DNA of 64,000 nt from Zelonia costaricensis (lineage: Eukaryota > Euglenozoa > Kinetoplastea > Trypanosomatida > Trypanosomatidae). This document shows, piece after piece, positions 1-8,363 of this stretch. The translations under genes and the position numbers were made by a program. Position 1 is the first letter of the stretch. Every line of letters begins with the position of its first letter. Location of the stretch: contig JASAOO010003455.1 of assembly GCA_030849075.1 (NCBI GenBank), positions 1 to 64,000 of the forward strand, read 5' to 3'. A model generated the notes under the pieces. The model had not been told where the DNA came from, did no database searches, and was given only the letters and a program-made list of their open reading frames with translations.

Positions 1-403
1 TCCGTCGTGTGCCGCCTCCGCTTTCCACAACCCCGCACCCCGCCCCCTTCGCCCCCCCAAAGTACACCCTTGCGCCTGTCACAGTGTTCCTTTTTTATTT
101 TCCTGTTTTTCCTCAGTCTTTGGCGTCCCGCACCTCCTCACCGTCCCACCCCTGCCACCCCTCCCCCACCTGCACACGCATCAATCAAAAAAAAAAACCG
201 ATCAAAAGAAGCGGCACCGCCGCCCGTCTGCAAAATCCATCTTTCCCATCTCATAACTTCTCGCGCGCCTACTCAGACGGTTTGCTCTGCAGCCGCGTGT
301 GTCCCGCCTACACGTAAACGTAAACCTGAAAACAAAAGTGGATCGTCGAACAGCTTCGCAAGTGTCTGCGCACTTTTCTTTGTGAGCGTGTGTTCGTGCC
401 TAC

Positions 404-424
404 GTGTGTGTGTGTGTGTGTGTG
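404..424. repeat. (GT)n microsatellite
   Basis: An uninterrupted GT dinucleotide run of about 10 units in the spacer, followed about 40 bases later by a second shorter one. Such runs are common in Leishmaniinae spacers and often vary between strains. Confidence 0.9.
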
Positions 425-791
425 AATCTGAGCTCCTGCGTGCGTCCTTCCCCCTGTCTGTGTGTGTGTGTGTACCTCGTTCCGCGGTGGAAGTGCCGAC
501 CCCTTTCTTTTTCTTCCTCCTTGTCTCTCTCTCTCTCGTTTAGGTGTCTCCACACAAGCCTCTTCCCTGTTACGGCGGACCAACCCCCGCTCTTGTGGTG
601 TTCTCACCCGCGCCGCTGACTCTCTTCCTCTGTCAACGCGTCTCTGTGCTCTTTGTTTTCTTCTTCTGCTGATATTGCCGCTCTCGTCAGTCTGGGCACG
701 TCCTTCACCTGCCTCATTCGTCACGGCACAAGCGTCATCCCCCCCTCCCCCACTGTACGTGTCACGCACCACACCAGCGTGCGCCACACTT

Positions 792-823
792 GCGCCCCTC
801 CCCTCTTCTCTTTCCCCCCACAG
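792..823 (+). promoter_or_regulatory. Putative trans-splice acceptor of the fumarate reductase
   Basis: A near-continuous C/T tract runs into CAG with AG at 822-823, 28 bases before the ATG at 852. No ATG lies between them, so the spliced leader would be added here and the first start codon would be that of the reductase. Confidence 0.7.
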
Positions 824-851
824 GGATCACGCATAGAGGCAAAACCAAAAG

Positions 852-3800
852 ATGCTTCCAGCTCGTCGCTTCGGCGGTGTTGCCGCGGCGATGCACGCCG
901 GTGCCAACCCGCGCCTCGCCTGCTCAGCGCTGCTGCGCCGTGCCGCGACGGCCTCGTCGGCCCTCGCCGGCGCCGCGTCCACCACGGCTGTGCAGCGCCG
1001 CTGCGCCGCCACCGACTCGCACACGGGGGCCTCCGTCGTCGTCGTGGACCCCGAGGCGGCCGCGCGTGAGCGGGATCGCATCGCTCGCGAGATGCTGACG
1101 ACGAACTTCCCGCGGCAGCAAATCAATCAGCGCTCTGTGATGCTCTTCAAGGATCTGGTGCACACCGTGCCGTACACCCTCAGCATCGCACTGGACAGCC
1201 TTGACTCGCACCCCGACGCAAAGGAGGTGGTGCGCGGCATCCTGGACGAGTGCTTCGAAATGGTTGACAAGCACCTCAACTTCTTCAACCCCAACAGCGA
1301 GGTATCGAAGGTTAACCAGCTCCCCGTCGGCGAGAAGCACGTCATGTCGCCGCACCTCCTCAAGGTCGTCAAGTGCTGTGCCGAAGTGTACCACACCAGC
1401 GGCAGCTGCTTCGACCCCGCCTCTGCCCCTCTCGCGAAGCGGCTGCGCGAAGCCGCCCGCCGGCCCGACTCGACCGCCGACGACTTCGTCGTCACGCCAG
1501 AGGAGGCGGAGCACTACACGCTGCCCAACAGTTTCGCCATTGACCTCACCGCTGGCACGATCGCGCGCAAGCACGCGGATGCCACGATCGACCTCGGGGC
1601 CGTCAACAAGGGCTACACCGTCGACTGCGTGGTCGAGAAGCTCAACGCGGCGAACTTCAACGACGTCCTCTTCGAGTGGGGTGGCGACTGCCGCGCCTCT
1701 GGCACGAACGTGCAGCGCCGGCCGTGGGCCGTCGGCGTCATTCGTCCACCCTCATTGGACGAGGTGACGCAGGCGGCCAAGCGGGGGGACACCGTCACGC
1801 TTCAGGCGCACAGCCTCGGCGAGCAGTCGAGCGGCGGCGGCAGCGACGGCACGGCGCTGCTGCGCGTCATGTCGCTCACCAACGAGGCGCTCTGCACCAG
1901 CGGCGACTACGAGAACGTCCTCTACGCCGCCGGGCTGGAGAGCGCCGTGTCCAGCACGTACAACTGGAGATCGCGCAGCCTCATTGAGCCGAGCCAGGAC
2001 GACCTCGCTCAGGTGAGCATCAAGTGCTACTCCTGCCTCTACGCCGATGCCCTCGCGACGGCCAGCTTCGTCAAGCGCGACCCGGTGCGTGTGCGCTACA
2101 TGCTGGAGCACTACCGTCGCAACTTCAACCGTGTCACCGACTACGCCGCCTACACCCGCGAGGGTGAGCGGCTGGCGCACATGTACGAAATCGCACGCGA
2201 GAGCAGCGCGCGTCGGATGGAGCGGATTGCCGGCTCGCTGCCAGCGCGTGTGGTGGTGATCGGCGGGGGCCTCGCCGGCTGTGCGGCGGCCATCGAGGCA
2301 GCCAACTGCGGGGCGACCGTCGTGATGCTCGAGAAGGAAACGCGGCTCGGCGGCAACAGCGCCAAGGCGACGTCAGGGATCAACGGCTGGGGCACCCGCA
2401 CGCAGGCCGTCAACAACGTGCTCGACAACTGCAAGCTCTTTGAGCGCGACACGTTCCTCTCCGGCAAGGGCGGCCACTGCGACCCAGGCCTGGTGCGCAC
2501 CCTCTCCGTCAAGTCTGCCGACGCGATCAGCTGGCTCGAGTCCTTCGGCATCCCGCTGACGGTGCTGTACCAGCTCGGCGGCGCGAGCCGCAAGCGCTGC
2601 CACCGCGCGCCGGACCAGCAGGACGGCACTCCGGTGCCGATTGGCTTCACGATCATGAAGACGCTGGAGAACCACATCCGCAGCAAGCTGCAGGGCAAGG
2701 TCACGATTCTGAACGAGACGGCGGCAGTCAGCCTCATCCACGACGTGAGCATGATGCCCGACGGCACGCGCGAGATTCACGTGCGCGGCGTGCGCTACAA
2801 GTCCACGACGGCCGAGTCGGACGGCGTCATGGACCTGCCCGCCGATGCCGTCGTGCTCGCCACCGGCGGCTTCTCCAACGACCAGACGGCATCGTCGCTG
2901 CTGCGCGAGTACGCGTCGAACCTGTACGGCACCCCGACCACCAACGGCACCTTCGCCACCGGTGACGGCGTCAAGATGGCGCGCAAGCTCGGCGCCACAC
3001 TGGTGGACATGGACAAGGTGCAGCTGCACCCGACCGGCCTGATCGACCCCAAGGATCCCAAGAACAAGACCAAATACCTCGGCCCCGAGGCGCTGCGCGG
3101 CTCTGGCGGCATCCTGCTCAACGGGAACGGCGAGCGCTTCATCAACGAGCTGGACCTCCGCTCCGTCGTGTCGCAGGCCATCATCGCGCAGAACAACGAG
3201 TACCCCCTGTCGGGCGGCAGCAAGTTCGCCTACTGCGTGTTGAGCGAGGAGGCCGCGAAGCTCTTCGGCAAGAACGCGCTCACGTACTACTGGAAGTCGC
3301 AGGGCCTCTTCACGCGCGTCGACGACATGAAAGCGCTGGCGGAGCTGATTGGGTGCCCGCAGGACAACCTGGCGCGCACGCTCGAGACGTACGAGCTGCA
3401 GAGCACCGAGAAGAAGGCCTGCCCGCTGACTGGCAAGCTCGTGTTCCCGAGCGTGGTGGGGACCAAGGGGCCGTACTACGTCGCCTACGTCACCCCCTCC
3501 ATCCACTACACGATGGGCGGCTGCTGCATCTCGCCGGCGGCGGAGCTGCTGATGGAGCACCACTCCGTCAACGTCTTCGAGGACTTGCGCCCCATCCTGG
3601 GCCTCTTCGGCGCCGGTGAAGTGACCGGCGGCGTGCACGGCCGCAACCGCCTCGGTGGCAACTCGCTGCTCGAGTGCGTCGTCTTCGGCAAGATCGCCGG
3701 CGACCGCGCAGCTACGGTTCTGCAGAAGGAAAAGCACGCGCTGCACAAGGACAAGTGGGTGCCGGTGGTTGTGCGCGAGACGCGCGCCGGCGACCAGTTT

Positions 3801-4520
3801 GGTGTCGGCTCGCGCGTGCTGCGCTTCAACCTGCCTGGCGCGACGCAAACCTCCGGCCTCACCGTCGGCGAGTTCGTTGGCGTGCGCGGTGACTGGGACG
3901 GTCAGCAGCTCATCGGCTACTACAGCCCCATCAACATGCCAGACGACAAGGGACGCATCTCGATTCTCGCGCGCGGTGACAAGGGCACCCTGCAGGAGTG
4001 GATCACCTCGATGCGGCCGGGCGACTCCGTGGAGATGAAGGCGTGCGGCGGTCTTCGCATCGACCTGCGGCCGCAGCAGAAGCAGATGGTCTACCGCTCG
4101 ACCGTCATCCGGAAGCTGGGTCTGATCGCCGGTGGCTCTGGAGTCGCGCCCATGCTGCAGATCATCAAGGCGGCGCTGAACCGCCCGTACGTGGACAACA
4201 TGGAGACGATCCGCCTCATCTACGCCGCCGAGGACGAGTACGAGCTGACGTACCGCTCGCTGCTGAAGCAGTACCGCGAGGCCAACCCCGACAAGTTCGA
4301 CTGCGGCTTCGTGCTCAACAACCCGCCGGAGGGCTGGACAGAGGGTGTCGGCTACGTGGACCGTGCCACCCTGCAGCGCCACCTACCGCCGCCGTCGAAG
4401 GACCTGCTCATCGCCATCTGCGGCCCGCCGGTGATGCAGCGCTCCGTCGTCGCGGACCTGCTCGCGCTTGGCTACTGTGAAAAGATGGTGCGCACCGTCG
4501 ACGAGGACCGGGCACTGTAA
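852..4520 (+). CDS. FRD: NADH-dependent fumarate reductase, mitochondrial-type isoform
   Basis: Reduces fumarate to succinate with NADH, a kinetoplastid enzyme of redox balance. The 1222-residue product has the family's domain order. An Arg/Ala-rich presequence (about 1-52) is followed by DSHTGAS (55-61), which fits the flavinylation motif described for kinetoplastid reductases, making Ser61 the predicted FMN site. An ApbE-like flavin-transferase domain follows (about 100-440; DLGAVNKGYTVD near 247 and SGDYEN). Next is a FAD-binding fumarate reductase domain (VVVIGGGLAG near 467; QLHPTGLIDP near 723; HYTMGG near 884; GVHGRNRLGGNSLLE near 926). Last is a cytochrome b5 reductase-like FAD/NADH domain (about 970-1222; GGSGVAPMLQII near 1095, CGPPVMQ). 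The C-terminus, DRAL, is not a peroxisomal PTS1, so with the presequence I infer mitochondria rather than glycosomes. The ATG at 852 is the first after the acceptor; an alternative Met14 would shorten the presequence. Confidence 0.95.
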   Translation: MLPARRFGGVAAAMHAGANPRLACSALLRRAATASSALAGAASTTAVQRRCAATDSHTGASVVVVDPEAAARERDRIAREMLTTNFPRQQINQRSVMLFKDLVHTVPYTLSIALDSLDSHPDAKEVVRGILDECFEMVDKHLNFFNPNSEVSKVNQLPVGEKHVMSPHLLKVVKCCAEVYHTSGSCFDPASAPLAKRLREAARRPDSTADDFVVTPEEAEHYTLPNSFAIDLTAGTIARKHADATIDLGAVNKGYTVDCVVEKLNAANFNDVLFEWGGDCRASGTNVQRRPWAVGVIRPPSLDEVTQAAKRGDTVTLQAHSLGEQSSGGGSDGTALLRVMSLTNEALCTSGDYENVLYAAGLESAVSSTYNWRSRSLIEPSQDDLAQVSIKCYSCLYADALATASFVKRDPVRVRYMLEHYRRNFNRVTDYAAYTREGERLAHMYEIARESSARRMERIAGSLPARVVVIGGGLAGCAAAIEAANCGATVVMLEKETRLGGNSAKATSGINGWGTRTQAVNNVLDNCKLFERDTFLSGKGGHCDPGLVRTLSVKSADAISWLESFGIPLTVLYQLGGASRKRCHRAPDQQDGTPVPIGFTIMKTLENHIRSKLQGKVTILNETAAVSLIHDVSMMPDGTREIHVRGVRYKSTTAESDGVMDLPADAVVLATGGFSNDQTASSLLREYASNLYGTPTTNGTFATGDGVKMARKLGATLVDMDKVQLHPTGLIDPKDPKNKTKYLGPEALRGSGGILLNGNGERFINELDLRSVVSQAIIAQNNEYPLSGGSKFAYCVLSEEAAKLFGKNALTYYWKSQGLFTRVDDMKALAELIGCPQDNLARTLETYELQSTEKKACPLTGKLVFPSVVGTKGPYYVAYVTPSIHYTMGGCCISPAAELLMEHHSVNVFEDLRPILGLFGAGEVTGGVHGRNRLGGNSLLECVVFGKIAGDRAATVLQKEKHALHKDKWVPVVVRETRAGDQFGVGSRVLRFNLPGATQTSGLTVGEFVGVRGDWDGQQLIGYYSPINMPDDKGRISILARGDKGTLQEWITSMRPGDSVEMKACGGLRIDLRPQQKQMVYRSTVIRKLGLIAGGSGVAPMLQIIKAALNRPYVDNMETIRLIYAAEDEYELTYRSLLKQYREANPDKFDCGFVLNNPPEGWTEGVGYVDRATLQRHLPPPSKDLLIAICGPPVMQRSVVADLLALGYCEKMVRTVDEDRAL

Positions 4521-6282
4521 ACCCGCCACGGCTCTGCTGCGTCGCTGTCCTCTGCTGTGTACCGTCTGTGGCGCAGCAACAGTGACAGTTAGCTACGGCA
4601 CCGTCTCTGGTAGCGCTGCGCTGCGGCGGCGCGCAGGCAACGTGGCCCGCCACCCTCCCATCGCCCCCCCTCCATCGCCCCTCCCTCCCTTTCCTCCCCT
4701 TGCCCGGAACACCGCCTCCGTTCGAACCAAAAAGAATGACGCGCGCGAGACACAAAAGGAAAAGGATGGGGAAGGGGAAGGGGGCCACGATCGGCGTCGG
4801 TGTGGCACAATCAAAAGGTAATTCCCCCCCCCCCTCCCTCCCCCCTCTGCACCTTCTTTCTTTACGCTCTAGTGGCTTCTGGTGCGGTCTCAGCCTCAAC
4901 CCTCACCCCTCGACTTGCTCCGTCCCCGCGACCACTCCTCACCACCTCCCCTCCCCTCTCTCCTTTGTTGTGCCCTCCCTGGCCTCTCCGCGCCACCGCT
5001 CAGTGAAGTCGGGAAGAGATGGGAAACGCCGCATCGTGCCCGCTTCGCCACGCGCGTGTCGGGCAGAGAGGGAACAGACGCGTGTTGTCGGTGTGTTCGA
5101 AGGCAGCGCGGGTGAGGTGTGCATGGAGGGCCGACCACACCGCCGACAGAGCCCCCTTTGCGAACATGAGGTCACACCCGTAGGCGCCATCCCTCTCCCG
5201 GCCACCTTCCTTGATCTCGTCTTTCACTCTCTCGCGCCTCCGGCCTGTTTTCCTCTAAGCCGCCATTTGCTTTTGTTCGTTTCCTGGGCCCCTAGAACCC
5301 CTCGTGTGCCTCACCCTGTGCCTCACTGACACGTGTGCAGACCCAGGTCTGCCTCGAGCGGGGACGGGACGACTGAAATGCGAGAGGAGCGCCCCATCCG
5401 GGATACTGACTTCTTCTGGGTGAAGGACGCGGATGTGTGGGCGTGCGTGTGTAGATGCGTCCAACTGCATCTCCTGTGCGCCTCACCCACCCCTCTCTCG
5501 AGCTTCCAAATCTCTGTTTGGCGAGGCGTGAGGGTGTAGACGAGGGAGAAGAGGTCTGGCGGTGCACAGCGACGCCTGTCCGCACAGGCGGGTGTGTGCA
5601 CCACAGCCCCTCCCCCCCTCCCTCCCTCCCTCCCTCCCTCGTCTCGTTTCTAGTTTTCTCTTCTTTCCTCGGCTTCCAGCTCACTGTTCGAACACCCTCC
5701 CTCTTACCATTCCTCTCTTGTCTTCCTCCTCCCATGTACTTGCTGTTGGCTCGTTGCAGCGTTGCCTGTGTTGTCTGCCCTCTCCTCCACCGTCACAAGA
5801 GATTCACAGAAGAAGAAAACATGCGGCACGTGTCCCTGACCCTCGGACAGTCCACGCAGGCGCTGGTCGTTCGACCCCCCCCCCGTGCCTCTGATGTCCA
5901 TGAGAGCGCCTCGGGTTTTTTTTTTGGCGAGGGAGCTGCTCGGCGGGGCGGACGCGACCGGGCTGTGTCGCGGCACCGCCACTGCTCCTGTGCGGCCCTC
6001 CTCGTCTCTCTTGTCCACCTCGTCCCGTACTGTGTGCCTGACGTCTACCCATCGCTGTTGTTGTCGTTGTTGTCCGCGGCAAGCCACGGTGTCAGCGAAC
6101 CTCTGACTGCGGCGCGCACAACCTCGAGAACGTGACGCGGTCCGCCCCCAATCCACCACACCCCCCTTCACATCGCGCGATTCTCATCTCGACTCTACGC
6201 GCTCGCCCACTTCCACGCACACTGGTGAGCAAACAAAAACGTAAAGACACACCCACACACACACACAAACACACACGCGCAA
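4521..6282. other. Non-coding spacer, 1.8 kb
   Basis: I see no gene. It should hold the 3' UTR of the fumarate reductase and the 5' leader of the next gene. It is C/T-rich with TG-rich stretches near 5430-5455, a run of CCCT repeats near 5608-5640, a T-run at 5919-5930 and a small TTG/TCG repeat near 6057-6075. Open frames of up to about 226 codons occur in several frames at once and encode only low-complexity Pro/Ser/Arg strings. Confidence 0.65.
6228..6229 (+). promoter_or_regulatory. Candidate trans-splice acceptor AG for the 6283 gene
   Basis: The first AG after a long C/T-rich stretch (about 6160-6220). It lies 53 bases before the ATG with no ATG between. The pyrimidine tract is interrupted, so the exact site is uncertain. 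Confidence 0.45.
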
Positions 6283-7509
6283 ATGGAGCTCACTCGCGCG
6301 CTGGCGCTGATCTTCCTCAACCAGGTCGCCTTTCAGTACGCCATCTGCGCCGCCCTCGTTCTGGCCCCGCTGTACGCCTATGTGCTGAAGCCGCTCTTGC
6401 AGCCCAGCCGCCAGCGTGCGAGCGCCACCCTCGCTTTCACCGCCCCACCAGCGGCGGCGACACCGGTGCGGCTGTCGACGGCCAGCACGAAGGGCTTCCG
6501 CTCGCCCGCCTCCGTCGGCGCAACGCCCGCCGACTTTGAGCCCATCTTCGGGTCGGCGGCTACGCCGATGGGCGCCACGCCGCCGTCACGCCTCAACGGG
6601 GGCAGCAGCAGTCGGCGCGGCAGCACAGGCCTGTCGCTGGCGTCGACGGAGGCCCCGTCGCTCGAGGTGACTGGCACGGCGCTTGCGGTGGAGGAAGAGG
6701 CGTACCGCTCGCCCACGCAGCGTGTGGTGTCGGCGCTGCGCCGCCACGTGCAGATCGGCAGCGCGGCCCTTCTCAACGGCGGCGACAGCGGCGGCGCGCT
6801 GAAGGCAGCGGTGCAGTCGGGCGAGGTGTACCTCTACTGCCGCTCCTCCCTCGACCTGCCGAGCCAGGACTACCTGGCGCAGCGCCTTCTCCAGCGCCAG
6901 CGCCTGCAGGAGGAGTATGACCGGAGCAACATCACGGACGCCGCCCTCGACGCCCTGTACGCGCGGCCGGCCTTCCAGCAGTGGTACGCGGCGAACCGCC
7001 AGCAGCTTGTCCGCGAGGTGCACCTCCGCGAATCGTACGCGATGTGGCGCAGCGTGGCCACCGCCGTGGTGCTGCTGGCGGCGCTGCTGCTGCTGCCGGC
7101 GTACAGCTTCAGCACGCAGACCACCGCGCTGCAGTGGACCGCGCCGCTGCCGACTCACCCCGATCCGTCCGCTGCGTCGGCGGCGCCGTTGGCGCAGCTG
7201 CTGGCGACGCGCCTGCACTACATCCAGTACGAGCGGTCCGCAACGCGCACGAGTCGCGGCGTGCAAGCGGTGGTCACGGCAAGCGTGAACGTGGCGGAGT
7301 ACGTGGCGGTCATCACCGCGGCGTGCGCGTTCGTGACGAGCTGCTTCATGCCGCGTGAGAACGGCTCCACGGCTACGGTGGCCCTCGTGTCGCTTCTCGT
7401 CCTCGTCGGGGAGTCGGCAATGGTGGCCGCGGCGTCAGTGCAGCTGGGGATGGGCTTCCTGATTGCCACGGCGATTGTCCTGCGCAGCATCTACCGCGCC
7501 GCTGTGTAG
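6283..7509 (+). CDS. Uncharacterised multi-pass membrane protein
   Basis: The 408-residue product matches no family I recognise. A first hydrophobic segment (about 8-35, Ala/Leu/Tyr-rich) sits at the extreme N-terminus and could be a signal anchor. It is followed by a Ser/Ala/Pro-rich region (about 40-150) that looks disordered. A predicted soluble middle (about 160-250) contains a heptad-like QRLLQRQRLQEEYDR stretch. Near the C-terminus I see about four hydrophobic segments (253-276, 336-357, 363-385 and 388-405). Strong GC3 bias and the good context of the first ATG after the candidate acceptor support real coding. Its location (ER, nuclear envelope or other membrane) cannot be told from sequence alone. 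Confidence 0.85.
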   Translation: MELTRALALIFLNQVAFQYAICAALVLAPLYAYVLKPLLQPSRQRASATLAFTAPPAAATPVRLSTASTKGFRSPASVGATPADFEPIFGSAATPMGATPPSRLNGGSSSRRGSTGLSLASTEAPSLEVTGTALAVEEEAYRSPTQRVVSALRRHVQIGSAALLNGGDSGGALKAAVQSGEVYLYCRSSLDLPSQDYLAQRLLQRQRLQEEYDRSNITDAALDALYARPAFQQWYAANRQQLVREVHLRESYAMWRSVATAVVLLAALLLLPAYSFSTQTTALQWTAPLPTHPDPSAASAAPLAQLLATRLHYIQYERSATRTSRGVQAVVTASVNVAEYVAVITAACAFVTSCFMPRENGSTATVALVSLLVLVGESAMVAAASVQLGMGFLIATAIVLRSIYRAAV

Positions 7510-8363
7510 AGGGGGTTGTAAAGGAAGCGTAGTGCCGCGAGTGACGGAGAACCCTCTCGAGAACGAGTGACGTGTGGTCTTTGCGGGGTACACACGTGGC
7601 GTTGAGCACGTGTGTGCCCCTTCTCTTTCCGATGGCGCCCTGTCCTTCTCGTTACCGGTGCGCGTGCAGGTGGGGCCGCTTCAGCGTGAAGGGGATGGCG
7701 GGGGCCCCGTGTGGCGCGGTGGTTAGAGTGGCTTCCTTACCGAATGACAAAGAGGGTCGCGCGCACACCGGCGTGTGTGTGTGGTGGCTGAGGTGCATTG
7801 TAGACCCCGAGCTCTAGATGTCGCGAACGCCAAGCCCGTTGAAGGCCAAGAGTGTGGCCCATGTAGTCTGCCCTCGGGCGGCTGCGCTTTTTATTTTCTA
7901 GCTCTTTGTCCATGCGTGGTAAGGATACGCGTCCAAGAGGCCGGTGTCTCTCTCACCCTTCACCGAGGTGCCATCGTAGAACACGTGGTGCTGCGTGGGG
8001 GGACACCGCCTCCCCCCCCCCCTCCGCCCTGGTCCGCGCCAACAAGTCGCGTGATTGTTCGAGCGTCCCCGCTGATGCCCCTTGGTCCCGGTGGAGGCAG
8101 AGAGAGGGACGCAAGTCGCTCCTGACTTCCCCTCACTTTGCTATTGTGCAGCTCCACCTCCCCCTCCTCATTCGTGACGCCCCACACCGGCGTTGTATTC
8201 CTCACAGCGGATAAATACCCTCCAGGGTCTGAGCCCCCCCCCCCTTATACACTCGGCGCCGTGTGCGCGCTCCCTCCGCACCCCTGCCCTCCCCTGTCGA
8301 TCGGCCACCTCAACTCTCTCCTTTTCTTTTTTTCACCAAGCCCCACGGGGAGAGGGTGCCGCC
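7510..8363. other. Non-coding spacer with TG-rich 3' UTR
   Basis: No gene supported. A TG-rich patch lies near 7770-7790 and C-runs near 8010-8025 and 8230-8245. An isolated tRNA A-box-like string near 7711-7728 has no matching acceptor stem or B-box and was rejected. Confidence 0.65.
8311..8340 (+). promoter_or_regulatory. Putative trans-splice acceptor of the GPC1-type gene
   Basis: A C/T tract including a run of seven T's ends in CACCAAG, AG at 8339-8340. It lies 23 bases before the ATG at 8364, whose context GCCGCCATGG is ideal. This decides the start: an open frame reaches back to 8193 but lies upstream of the acceptor. Confidence 0.7.

Larger units (their letters stand above)
1..851. 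other. Non-coding spacer upstream of the fumarate reductase gene
   Basis: No gene is supported here. The stretch is pyrimidine-rich, with a TG repeat at 404-424 and a shorter one near 460-473, and it ends in a splice-acceptor-like tract at 792-823. The open frames in it are low-complexity Pro/Ser/Cys-Val strings generated by the repeats. The left part is probably the 3' UTR of a gene outside the window and the right part the 5' leader of the reductase. Confidence 0.7.

Noticed and set aside
2373..4382. 669-codon open frame on the minus strand inside the fumarate reductase gene
   Set aside because: An antisense frame of a GC3-rich gene lacks stops by composition; it has repetitive Val/Leu/Arg/Ala content and no recognisable domain.
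7701..7775. tRNA-like string (TGGCGCGGTGGTTAGAG) resembling a tRNA A-box and D-arm
   Set aside because: No complementary acceptor stem, no anticodon arm with a 5-bp stem and no GGTTCGAAT-type B-box at the right distance.
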